From positions 1 through 64,000 of IMG/VR virus record IMGVR_UViG_3300031857_000091: a stretch of DNA of 64,000 nucleotides; one strand, written 5' to 3'. This stretch comes from a virus. Shown one piece after another: positions 26,545-34,100 of this stretch. Position numbers and translations under genes: made by a program. The notes beneath the pieces are model-generated. The model was not told the DNA's origin. It searched no databases and worked only from the letters and a program-made list of their open reading frames with translations. Each line of letters begins with the position of its first letter. Position 1 is the first letter of the stretch.

Positions 26545-26784
26545 ATGTTTGAGAATTTGTTGATTTGGTTTGACGTCATTAGAGGGGCACGTCCCCGCCG
26601 TCATTTATGGCAGGCTCTTAGTAATTTCACCGAGAACAATGTTAGCTCACCATGGGCAAAAACTTTTAAAAGATATATCGATGATACCTATGTTTATTAC
26701 GGGGAAAGCGATATTTCTTATCGAGAATGGTTAGGGAGACATTTTTGGGCAGAATTAAATCTTGATGATTTTGAAGAGATTTAA
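26545..26784 (+). CDS. Hypothetical protein
   Basis: 79 residues, Trp- and Tyr-rich and acidic at the C-terminus (FWAELNLDDFEEI). It follows the 25815 gene by ten bases with an AGGAGA Shine-Dalgarno, so the two are one operon. No family recognised. A strong hairpin terminator lies 18 bases beyond. Confidence 0.72.
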   Translation: MFENLLIWFDVIRGARPRRHLWQALSNFTENNVSSPWAKTFKRYIDDTYVYYGESDISYREWLGRHFWAELNLDDFEEI

Positions 26785-26801
26785 TTTACTGCTTCAAGAA
26801 T

Positions 26802-26839
26802 AAAAAGCACTTAAGTTTGTTACAGCTTAAGTGCTTTTT
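26802..26839. terminator. Bidirectional terminator hairpin
   Basis: AAAAAGCACTTAAG and CTTAAGTGCTTTTT pair over a ten-base loop, giving A and T runs on both sides. It can end the two-gene unit on the plus strand. Confidence 0.92.
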
Positions 26840-26881
26840 ATATTGGATAAAATAAATAATAGTTACTAATATAGGTTAAAC

Positions 26882-27007
26882 ATGATTATTTTATACTGCT
26901 TAAGTTTTTTGGGGATATTCTTTTTATTACTATTGTGGCGGACTGGATTATTGAATATTTTTTTTATTGCCTTTATCTGCCAATTTGAAAACCTATTGAC
27001 AAAATAA
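26882..27007 (+). CDS. Small membrane protein (candidate)
   Basis: 41 codons, almost all hydrophobic (LSFLGIFFLLLLWRTGLL then IFFIAFI), as expected for one or two membrane spans. There is an AGG a few bases before the ATG. It may be a tiny membrane protein such as a holin-like factor, but composition is the only evidence. Confidence 0.35.
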   Translation: MIILYCLSFLGIFFLLLLWRTGLLNIFFIAFICQFENLLTK

Positions 27008-27017
27008 GTAAGATTAA

Positions 27018-27260
27018 TTATTCTCCTAAAGAAAAATTGTTAATTAAAAAAGCGGTAGAAATGCGATAAAGTTGATTATTTAACCGTCTGAGATAAGAAT
27101 AATCACCGTCACATTCAGTCAAGAAAAAAGTTTCGTAAACAGAAGAATCAAAATAATCAGGATAATTGCTGTAGTAAGAAAAAATATTACAGTCAGATAA
27201 TACTAATGCTCCTTGACATTTGACCTTTTGCCCTATCAACATTTCGACGTTGTACAACAT
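27018..27260 (-). CDS. Hypothetical protein coupled to the PEP-CTERM gene
   Basis: 80 residues, Tyr-, Ser- and Asp-rich, starting inside the stop of the upstream PEP-CTERM gene (TAATG overlap), so its translation is coupled. No family recognised. A function related to the secreted protein is possible from context only. Confidence 0.6.
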   Translation of the reverse strand: MLYNVEMLIGQKVKCQGALVLSDCNIFSYYSNYPDYFDSSVYETFFLTECDGDYSYLRRLNNQLYRISTAFLINNFSLGE

Positions 27261-27895
27261 TATTTAGTTTTGAGGGATTTGTTGATTGACTTTGATAAAA
27301 ATAAGCCAGTGATTCCTAAAATAGATGAGATAACAGTGGTAGGCTCTGGAACAGTTGTAGGCTCAAATTCTACAGGAGAGCTTGCTATCCCACTTAGAGA
27401 AAAGCTTTGATTATTTGGTATCCCTTGAGCAGAGATACTGACTTGCCCAGGTAATATATAAGTGCCGTTAGAAACAGGAACGCGCCACTGTCCATTAAAT
27501 GTTGCCCCAGTAAACCGCTGAGCACCGGACCTAAAGTTACTGCCATCTTCGCCAGGATTGTTTGGATAAAAAATAATTTTATTTGTAATTAAAGGGCTAG
27601 GAGCAGTAGGTTGCCCATTTCCAATAGTTCCTAGTGGAGAAAGATTAATAGGTTGAATATCAACAGGTCCATTAAGCCCTAAATTTGGTAACGGATTCCC
27701 ATCAGTATCTATTCCCCCAGAGAAAAAGGTAGATGTTAGGATTGCTGAATTGTTGGCAAATTTTAATTGTGTATTGCTTAAGCTTGCATCTCCGGCAATA
27801 GTAATGCGACCAACCGTGGCAGCAGATGCCATAGCAAAACTAAGATTAGCAACAGCCCCAGTCAGTAACGCAGTTAATTTAAGAATATTTTTCAT
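27260..27895 (-). CDS. PEP-CTERM sorted exported protein
   Basis: 211 residues. It has an N-terminal signal peptide (lysine then a long hydrophobic run ending in SAA) and a C-terminal PEP-CTERM sorting tail: VPEPTTV followed by a hydrophobic span and a basic end. In bacteria the signal is handled by an exosortase, which anchors or secretes the protein. The central part (residues 25-180) is Gly/Asn-rich beta sequence. Cyanobacteria carry many such proteins, so the gene was probably acquired from a host. It is transcribed as a pair with the 80-residue gene. Confidence 0.85.
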   Translation of the reverse strand: MKNILKLTALLTGAVANLSFAMASAATVGRITIAGDASLSNTQLKFANNSAILTSTFFSGGIDTDGNPLPNLGLNGPVDIQPINLSPLGTIGNGQPTAPSPLITNKIIFYPNNPGEDGSNFRSGAQRFTGATFNGQWRVPVSNGTYILPGQVSISAQGIPNNQSFSLSGIASSPVEFEPTTVPEPTTVISSILGITGLFLSKSINKSLKTK

Positions 27896-28007
27896 TAGCT
27901 TTAATTTTAAAAATATATCTCATTTAAAATTTAACATATTTTTTAATACGCTACCTTGATTAACTCTTTTTTTGTTTACAGAATAACGTACAATGGCAAT
28001 AGAAACA

Positions 28008-28042
28008 CCCCTCGCGGTGCGCAAACACCCAGGGGCAGTCAA
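28008..28042 (+). promoter_or_regulatory. Conserved 5' leader hairpin (copy 3)
   Basis: CCCCTCGCGGTG-cgcaaa-CACCCAGGGG followed by CAGTCAACC. A -10-like TACAAT lies about a dozen bases upstream, so the hairpin would be at the 5' end of the transcript of the split BRO gene. An AGAGG Shine-Dalgarno follows before the start codon. Confidence 0.75.
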
Positions 28043-28068
28043 CCTACTTCACAGACAAGAGGTTAACA

Positions 28069-29202
28069 ATGAGTAATTTAGCACAATTTGCCTTTGGAAA
28101 CAATCAAGTTCGAGTTGTTTTGATTGATGGTCAACCATGGTTTGTGGCAGCTGATTTGGCAAAAATTCTAGAATATGCCAACACAGGGAAAATGCTTCAA
28201 ATTGTGGACAAAGAAGATTCCGTAGAAATTAACCCGCAAAAGTTGGATAATGCCAAAATGGTACTATCCTTTAATAGCAATACTTTCAGGGTTTCATTGA
28301 TTAACGAATCTGGGTTATATTCCGTGATTTTTAATAGTACTAAGTCGGAAGCCAAAACTTTTAAACGGTGGGTAACTAGTGATGTCCTTCCCCAAATTAG
28401 AAAAACGGGAAAATATGAACCCCAGTCAAAACTAAATATCTACGCCCGTCGAGTACAGATAGCTTCTAAATGGGAAATACCTAAAGGTTATTGGTGCGTT
28501 TTTCATGAAATATCCTTACTAGCCAATAAAGTAGGGGAGACCTATCAAGTCGGCGAGTTTGACACTCCACTACCTAAAGGTGAGTGGATTCTTTAGAGGA
28601 GATAACTAACAAATGCTAGTCATTGCTCGAAGCAACCACATTGTCATATCGTGCCTTAGCACTAATACAACAGCAGTTCACAAGGCGGTGTCAATTGCCT
28701 TTATCCTGTCAGCTATTGCTTTCAGGTTACTTTTTGCTTACGTTTTTTCACTCGCTTACAGTCTTTCTTTATGGGGGCTGAGGCTGTAGTGCATAGCACC
28801 GAGTACCATTTCGGTTACTCATTTTTTCAACAGGTGTCCCGCCACAGGGTGTTTCACCCTACCAGTAAGGTCTTAGTTGCGTACTTTTATTTTACACTAA
28901 TTTCGACAAAATATAAAGCCGTCCTCAAGGACGGGGTTTCTACCCATTTTTCTGATGACTTGATCGACGGCAGTGTAGGTCAATGTTGGAGCAAGTATCG
29001 TAAGGCTTTTGATTGGATTCAGCCCACTATATTGTTTCCCATCTTTTTTGGTGATTCTCGAGACGCTGCTCATGTGCAGGTTCATGGGTACAAGAATAGC
29101 GAGTTACCCCACTTCCGTGATTGGCTAGAAAATATCTACACACTAGAGCGATTGCCAAAATATCTAACTGGCAAATATGGGCAATTGATGAAGCGAGATT
29201 GA
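28069..29202 (+). pseudogene. BRO-family gene split by a MITE
   Basis: The first 165 codons encode a Bro-N domain close to the 12278-13000 protein (PWFVAADLAKILEY; INESGLYSVIFNSTK; WVTSDVLPQIRKTGKY), then a stretch leading to GEFD. Then the mobile element sits in the coding region. Downstream of it the same frame resumes at SDDLIDGSVGQCWSK and runs to a stop at 29202. Deleting 28564-28950 (387 bases) would restore a single 248-codon gene, similar in length to the intact paralogue (240). As it stands it gives a truncated protein ending in element-derived residues. Confidence 0.9.
28564..28952 (+). mobile_element. IS200/IS605-type MITE, copy 1
   Basis: A 389-base element inserted 3' of TTGAC. 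It has no transposase gene. The left end carries an imperfect hairpin (CCACTACC/GGTGAGTGG) and the right end a hairpin CCGTCC-tcaa-GGACGG followed by GGGTTTCTACCC, the subterminal structures of IS200/IS605 elements, and there is no target duplication. About eight mismatches separate it from the inverted copy at 47829-48217. The right boundary is uncertain by a few bases (28950-28953). Confidence 0.88.
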
Positions 29203-29203
29203 A

Positions 29204-29240
29204 AATAACATAAAATAGCAACAAAACCTCCCTCGCGGTG
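29204..29240 (+). promoter_or_regulatory. Partial copy of the leader cassette
   Basis: AATAACATAAAATAGCAACA followed by CTCCCTCGCGGTG resembles the AATAACGTACAAT...CCCCTCGCGGTG block upstream of 28069, but the second arm of the hairpin is missing and no start codon follows. It looks like a leader left behind after a rearrangement. Confidence 0.55.
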
Positions 29241-29243
29241 TTT

Positions 29244-29627
29244 TTAGCCATGTTTTTCAATATCTAGTATCCATTGCGGTGTGTGTGAGGTTTCTTTCGT
29301 AAAATACTTTTGACGGTCTAATTCGTCGATTATGTATTTCAATAATTCTTCCATGATGTCATAAAATTCCTGATAATCCATATCCCAGTAAGGAAGTGAT
29401 ACAGACAAAGCATCTGGATTGTATGGAGGTATAAACTTATCTCCATATAAGATTCTGTAAAAACCGTTTTTCAATCCATCCCCATCAATGACTTTGTAAT
29501 CATTTTCAGTAAAAACAACGTATGCTCCACACTTATATTGATTTGATGTCTCGTAAATAGCTTCCTCGATAAAAGGTTTGTTGTCAAGAAAGCTTAAGAT
29601 GGTATCAAGTAATTTATTTTTATCCAT
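29244..29627 (-). CDS. Hypothetical acidic protein
   Basis: 127 residues from the ATG at 29627, which follows GAGGTAAAC, a clear Shine-Dalgarno. It is strongly acidic, with DYKVIDGDGLKNGFYRILYG and a C-terminal helix of Tyr/Glu/Asp (DYQEFYDIMEELLKYII). No family recognised. An upstream 10-codon extension starting at 29657 is less likely. Confidence 0.7.
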   Translation of the reverse strand: MDKNKLLDTILSFLDNKPFIEEAIYETSNQYKCGAYVVFTENDYKVIDGDGLKNGFYRILYGDKFIPPYNPDALSVSLPYWDMDYQEFYDIMEELLKYIIDELDRQKYFTKETSHTPQWILDIEKHG

Positions 29628-29792
29628 GTTTACCTCATGAGTTGCAATACAAAACATGGTACAGCAAAAAGAATCTAGGTAAACAGATAGTGCTTTAGAG
29701 CAAATCTATTTTTGGAGATATAAATTACTAAAATCCATATATATCAAGGTTTAATGTGCTTCAGAGCAAATCCTGGGGATAGCTCCAAACAC

Positions 29793-29831
29793 AAAAAACA
29801 CCTAGGAATAAATCTTCTTAGGCGTTTTTTG
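29793..29831. terminator. Bidirectional terminator hairpin
   Basis: AAAAAACACCTAGGA and TTCTTAGGCGTTTTTT pair (with a few wobbles), giving T runs on both strands. It lies downstream of the capsid operon on the minus strand. Confidence 0.85.
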
Positions 29832-29864
29832 TATCAATAATCATTGAACTAACACTGTATCAAG

Positions 29865-30074
29865 TTAAGCCAACTCTGCATCAAGCAAATTTTTAAATTC
29901 ATCTGGGGCTATTGATTCCCAATCCTCAGCGATCGCTTTAAGATCCGCTTCGGTGATATTGGATAAACTATTATAGTTCGCTTCAGACAACGGTTCGCCC
30001 ATGATCATAATCTTGGGAGTTAAGTCAGGGCTAGGAGGTGGGAGAGTTATCGCTTGATCCACTTGATTTTTCAT
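29865..30074 (-). CDS. Small protein at the end of the capsid operon
   Basis: 69 residues, acidic (DAELA end, LPPPSPDLTP near the start). It overlaps the preceding 126-residue gene by 44 bases in another frame. No family recognised. A head-completion or connector role is possible from its position. Confidence 0.55.
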   Translation of the reverse strand: MKNQVDQAITLPPPSPDLTPKIMIMGEPLSEANYNSLSNITEADLKAIAEDWESIAPDEFKNLLDAELA

Positions 30075-30411
30075 CTACTTGAACCTCATTGGATAAATCG
30101 GCTTTTTTTCTACTTGTTTTTGTAGGATTTGTCGGAATAAACGTAGAAAGGTCAATGGGATCATCTTTCTTTAAAGTTTTTTCTAATGGGTCACTAGGCT
30201 GTGTCAAGAAAAGTGGTAAAGGTTCTGCTGTGGGGGTAATCGCCCCCCATTCTAGGTACTTTTGATAATCAGGGTGTTTCTTTAGCCGGGTAAACTCTTC
30301 ATGAGTTAGATTATTTGTTCCCGGCTCTAGATTCACCCCATCAAAAGTAGTTGCACCTTTACGAGGGTTGGGCTTTTCTTTTCCAGGATAATAGAAAAGA
30401 GTAGTAATCAT
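30031..30411 (-). CDS. Hypothetical capsid-operon protein
   Basis: 126 residues. The N-terminal half (YYPGKEKPNPRKGATTFDGVNLEPG) is compact and the C-terminal half is Ser/Thr/Lys-rich and probably disordered. Its start overlaps the stop of the major capsid gene by one base (TAATG). Likely a head-completion or adaptor protein by position only. Confidence 0.65.
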   Translation of the reverse strand: MITTLFYYPGKEKPNPRKGATTFDGVNLEPGTNNLTHEEFTRLKKHPDYQKYLEWGAITPTAEPLPLFLTQPSDPLEKTLKKDDPIDLSTFIPTNPTKTSRKKADLSNEVQVDEKSSGSSDNSPTS

Positions 30412-31358
30412 TAGTTATTGGTTATTGCTATAGGAAAATCTGCATACCTGATAGTTCTAGGATAATCAGCTTGAACACTAGAAACGCTCTTATATCCGTA
30501 GACATTATATTTCATTCCTTCTTGTACTGGAGACATGACGTACAATGGGGCAAAATGTCTAACTACGTTTTTGGATTGTAGATTTAAAAAGACTAATCTG
30601 TCTTTTCCTGTTCCAGATGATTGGACTCCATTAGCTTCAAGCTCTGCACTAGCTAACTCTGGCATAGGAACAACTATAGAAAGACTTGGTAAAGTTTTCT
30701 TTAGTGTATCCATGAGAGTATCCCCCACATTATCGCTACGAAAAGTCGTATTTAGCAACTTAAATAAAGTAGGAGGGACGTATAATGCGTTGGGCATCTC
30801 TACAAAGTTAGTAGAAGTCCACACTGCATAATATTCATTGGCAATAAAGTCAATGATGTTTTTTGAAGTTGCGTTCCCAGCGTATAGCTTGTAAGTAGAA
30901 GTGTTGCTTAATGTCACTTCTGGGTGATTGAGCAAGCCGTGCACTTGATGGGAGGGTAAACCGTAAGCGCATAACTGGTGGGATTTCACATCAATCATGC
31001 GACGCATTCCCATTAATCTCTCATCCTTGAAATTAGTCACTAATTGACCATTCTTAGAGGCAAATTCACTGGCTCTGAGTTCTGGGTCAGTATAAGAACA
31101 ACCTCCAAAAATATGAACGATACGGTATATATCTTTGCCTACAGTGACTTCAGACATGGGAATATCTTGAGCTGAGCCAGTCATAATAGATGCTTGACCG
31201 TAATGCCGAACTGTTTCTACAGTGATTGTTTCTGCCCCTACTGAGATATCTCCAATTTGAGGGCAGTACAATCCGTTATCTAAATACAGTTCTGGAAGTC
31301 TTTCGCGAAGTACGATAGGGAGCTTTTGCTCTAAATAATTTGATAAAATTGCTGACAT
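30411..31358 (-). CDS. Major capsid protein (DUF2184-like)
   Basis: 315 residues, matching the general pattern of the DUF2184 HK97-fold capsid proteins: an N-terminal arm, ...VGKDIYRIVHIFGG, an ELRASEFASKNG segment, then GLLNHPEV and a C-terminal VYGYKSVSSVQADYPRTI strand pattern. It sits between the cement-like protein and the head-completion genes, downstream of the protease and scaffold genes, as expected for the shell subunit. Confidence 0.75.
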   Translation of the reverse strand: MSAILSNYLEQKLPIVLRERLPELYLDNGLYCPQIGDISVGAETITVETVRHYGQASIMTGSAQDIPMSEVTVGKDIYRIVHIFGGCSYTDPELRASEFASKNGQLVTNFKDERLMGMRRMIDVKSHQLCAYGLPSHQVHGLLNHPEVTLSNTSTYKLYAGNATSKNIIDFIANEYYAVWTSTNFVEMPNALYVPPTLFKLLNTTFRSDNVGDTLMDTLKKTLPSLSIVVPMPELASAELEANGVQSSGTGKDRLVFLNLQSKNVVRHFAPLYVMSPVQEGMKYNVYGYKSVSSVQADYPRTIRYADFPIAITNN

Positions 31359-31372
31359 TTATTTAAGTAGTC

Positions 31373-31873
31373 CTATGGTAAGTTGATTTGAAGTTTTGCG
31401 ATTCCAGCTCCGGTTGTCGAGCTAAGCCATCTTGCTTGAGGAATAGCTACGGCTTTATCTACTGTTGAAACGGTGTCAGCAGTTTTAAGGAATTTGCCTA
31501 CAATAGAAGCTGTTCCTGCTGCGACTCGGAAAAAGACTGGGTCTCCAGGCGCTACGGCTACTTCTGTCTCTACCCAGATATCGCCTTGAATTAATACATC
31601 CATCTCTCTTTTGTCCCCATAGCCATCCACGCCGTCAGCAGTATTTGTGTCTTCATAGATGTAACTACGGACTGCAATACCGACAAGACTAGTTTTATTG
31701 GCTGCGGGTAATATTACGTCTTGATCTCCTGTTCCTTGTACTACTGCACGACCAAAAGCTAAAACGCCACCACTGGCATTAGTTTTGGAACGAATAGAAC
31801 AAGAATCAATCCCAGATGCAATAGCCCCAGGAATTCCAGGAGTTTGAGACAAAGAATAGTTAGTAATAGGCAT
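31373..31873 (-). CDS. Head decoration/cement-like protein
   Basis: 166 residues, Gly/Ala/Val-rich beta sequence (SGGVLAFGRAVVQG, VLIQGDIWVETEVAVAPGDPVFFR). This pattern, located directly before the major capsid gene, fits structural cement proteins (DUF2190/gp24-like). It shares the operon with the capsid genes, with 14 bases between it and the next gene. Confidence 0.65.
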   Translation of the reverse strand: MPITNYSLSQTPGIPGAIASGIDSCSIRSKTNASGGVLAFGRAVVQGTGDQDVILPAANKTSLVGIAVRSYIYEDTNTADGVDGYGDKREMDVLIQGDIWVETEVAVAPGDPVFFRVAAGTASIVGKFLKTADTVSTVDKAVAIPQARWLSSTTGAGIAKLQINLP

Positions 31874-31876
31874 GAT

Positions 31877-32608
31877 TTAAGCTCTTATGATTGATTTGTG
31901 TGCATTTTCGATTAACTCAATGTATTCACGTTGAGCCGCTTTTAATGAGTCAGCGCGATCATTTGTGGCGACTGCGGTTGGCAGTACTACTTTTTCTCTG
32001 GCTGAATCGGATTGGGAATGTTTAACAGCAATCTCAAACATTGCGTTAATAGCCTCGTCTGAGCGAGTACCTAAAGATTCAATGGAGTCCCCGTATCTTT
32101 TTGTAATTACTTCTTCTTTTAGTTGGCGATTGCTCATTTTCTCTAGCACCTCTTCTTGAGCATCTAGTAGGGGGAATACTTGGCGCTCTAGCTTGCGTCT
32201 TTGAGAAACTCTTTCGTCGATTGAATCGGTAATGGCAGATGATTTAGCTTCAATCTCTTTAAGTAGTGCTTCTTCTTTGGCTTGCAGTTGTTCAACTTGC
32301 CCGCGTAACTCAGTCAATTCTTTTTGTGTCTCAGAATCAATGGAGTCTTGTACCGTCGTTTCTTTTTGTTCTAACTTTTCTATCTGATTGGTTAATTCAT
32401 TAACTTTATTTGTTAATTCACAAACTTTAGTAGATACAAAAGAATCTGCTAAATATTTTTTTCCGTCTAAAGCAATGGTTTCTAGCCCGTCTAACTTTCC
32501 TTGCAGTTCTGTTATCTTGCTATCAGCTTTATCAAAACTAATTTTAAGCAAAGCTAACTGAGATTCTGGAACGTCTAAAGCTACGCCATCACGTACAAAG
32601 TTCGCCAT
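31877..32608 (-). CDS. Scaffolding protein
   Basis: 243 residues. It is strongly charged and forms a long coiled coil (about residues 60-140, LTNKVNELTNQIEKLEQKE type heptads), with a C-terminal basic/helical tail (LKAAQREYIELIENAHKSII). Such proteins chaperone capsid assembly and are removed by the protease. The start overlaps the protease gene by 28 bases in the -1 frame, with an AGAGGA Shine-Dalgarno just upstream. Confidence 0.75.
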   Translation of the reverse strand: MANFVRDGVALDVPESQLALLKISFDKADSKITELQGKLDGLETIALDGKKYLADSFVSTKVCELTNKVNELTNQIEKLEQKETTVQDSIDSETQKELTELRGQVEQLQAKEEALLKEIEAKSSAITDSIDERVSQRRKLERQVFPLLDAQEEVLEKMSNRQLKEEVITKRYGDSIESLGTRSDEAINAMFEIAVKHSQSDSAREKVVLPTAVATNDRADSLKAAQREYIELIENAHKSIIRA

Positions 32609-33180
32609 AGTTTTTCTTCCTCTGATTTAATTGACTGTATATTTTTTGTCCCAATATTGTAACTATCGAGATTTAATTTTAATTGCTCTCCACCTCTAGC
32701 TTTATCGACAATAGCGATATGATTGCCCACACGCTTTGTCTGAATAAATGTTTTAGGCTTGCTAGGGTGTGGAGTTAACTCTGCCCAGTACCCCATGCTT
32801 AGTTGATTAATACCTTCTTGAGTAACAGCTTTTATCGCTTTCGCGTCTCCCACTGTGAAGATTACTTCAACCAATCCTTTATTAAGGTTTGCGGTTACTC
32901 TGTCTCCCACAGACCCTATAGCATATTGACTATAATTCTCTGGGATAACAAGCTCTTCAGGGTGATTCAATGTGACTGGCAAGCCAGCGATACTCTCTAA
33001 GTGCTCCGAGTCAAACAAAGTATCAGGAGGCACGTATTGATAATAGACCTCTCCATCATTGGTTACATATTCCATTTCTCCGGCGCGAGCTATCGCCCCC
33101 TTGACTCTTAGTAAACCTGATTTAGTAAATGAAAATTCTGCTGTTCCTTTTGTGGCAAAATCCAGAAAGTATTGTAACAA
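32581..33180 (-). CDS. Prohead protease (DUF2213-like)
   Basis: 199 residues. DUF2213-type motifs are visible: GLPVTLNHPEE, then QLSMGYWAEL (candidate catalytic Ser) and KRVGNHIAIVDKARGG (candidate His). These proteins cleave scaffold and capsid during maturation. It precedes the scaffold gene and overlaps it by 28 bases; the overlap geometry would allow a -1 frameshift fusion, although no canonical slippery heptamer was seen there. Confidence 0.8.
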   Translation of the reverse strand: MLQYFLDFATKGTAEFSFTKSGLLRVKGAIARAGEMEYVTNDGEVYYQYVPPDTLFDSEHLESIAGLPVTLNHPEELVIPENYSQYAIGSVGDRVTANLNKGLVEVIFTVGDAKAIKAVTQEGINQLSMGYWAELTPHPSKPKTFIQTKRVGNHIAIVDKARGGEQLKLNLDSYNIGTKNIQSIKSEEEKLWRTLYVMA

Positions 33181-33182
33181 AA

Positions 33183-33680
33183 TTACACCTCACATTTTTT
33201 TACAGAGTTTCCTACCAAGTTTTGAAGAATACACCGTACCCGAGAAAAAGGAATTTTTAATGTTCTGGCAATTTCTGCCATTGATACTCCTTCTGAATGA
33301 AGATAAACTACCTCAGCACTTATTCCTATCTGATTCTCTTTGCTCAACTTTGACCAATTAAACCCGCGTCTTTTGTTTCTACACGGAACATTCATTTTAG
33401 CCAAAATAACATAAAGAGTAGTGCTACTTATATTATGCACTCTTAATATAGTATTTGTCGATAAACCAGCTAAATAATCTGTGACTATCGCATTAAATTC
33501 ATCCTGTGACAAATTATTAATCGAGCATCTGATTTTTTTTAATTGAACATTAATTAATCCCACTTGGTACAATATACGATATACCCAGCTATAAGAGTAA
33601 TTAAGTTCTTTAGCAGTCTCTTTGACACTATTAGTTATTAGGTATGTGGCAATAACAGTCTTTTTTGTACTTTGCAACAT
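33183..33680 (-). CDS. Three helix-turn-helix DNA-binding protein
   Basis: 165 residues containing three successive resolvase-like helix-turn-helix units: SVKETAKELNYSYSWVYRIL, LSTNTILRVHNISSTTLYV and VSMAEIARTLKIPFSRVRCI. The repeats are spaced by about 45-60 residues. It could be a small terminase-type DNA-binding subunit or a late gene regulator; position, directly upstream of the protease in the capsid operon, favours neither. It starts divergently from the 33726 gene. Confidence 0.7.
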   Translation of the reverse strand: MLQSTKKTVIATYLITNSVKETAKELNYSYSWVYRILYQVGLINVQLKKIRCSINNLSQDEFNAIVTDYLAGLSTNTILRVHNISSTTLYVILAKMNVPCRNKRRGFNWSKLSKENQIGISAEVVYLHSEGVSMAEIARTLKIPFSRVRCILQNLVGNSVKKCEV

Positions 33681-33725
33681 AGCTTTAAACCTTTTTACTC
33701 CTATTTACATTTTAACGATTTAAAT

Positions 33726-34100
33726 ATGAACGGTATCCTCCAATCACATTTAGCTGCAACAATTAAATTATTTGAGATTTTAAAAACTTATATTGAATGT
33801 AAGAACTATGGCATTCATGGCTTTTTTATTACAACTGCCAACAAAACGTTAAATGATTTGATGGCTGAGATTTTCTATCTTCAGTGTATCGAAAAATATT
33901 TAAACAATAGCCCCTATGAGTTAAGGAGACAAATAAAAGAAGTGCCTGTTTCTCTACAATTTAGGACACTTTCTGAGGGTTTGGTTAAAGAAATTAGAAA
34001 TGAAGCTTATAACCAGTATTTGACCTACGCACAATTCCCTCAATCCTGCTGCGTCAAAAATGTAAAATATGTTTTGGAGACACTAGAGAAAGATGCTTAG
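33726..34100 (+). CDS. Hypothetical protein upstream of the tail fibre
   Basis: 124 residues from the ATG at 33726; a longer form starting at 33672 would run into the divergent gene. Helical, with several cysteines near the C-terminus (QSCCVKN). It overlaps the next gene by eight bases. No family recognised; chaperone or base of a tail fibre operon is possible. Confidence 0.65.
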   Translation: MNGILQSHLAATIKLFEILKTYIECKNYGIHGFFITTANKTLNDLMAEIFYLQCIEKYLNNSPYELRRQIKEVPVSLQFRTLSEGLVKEIRNEAYNQYLTYAQFPQSCCVKNVKYVLETLEKDA

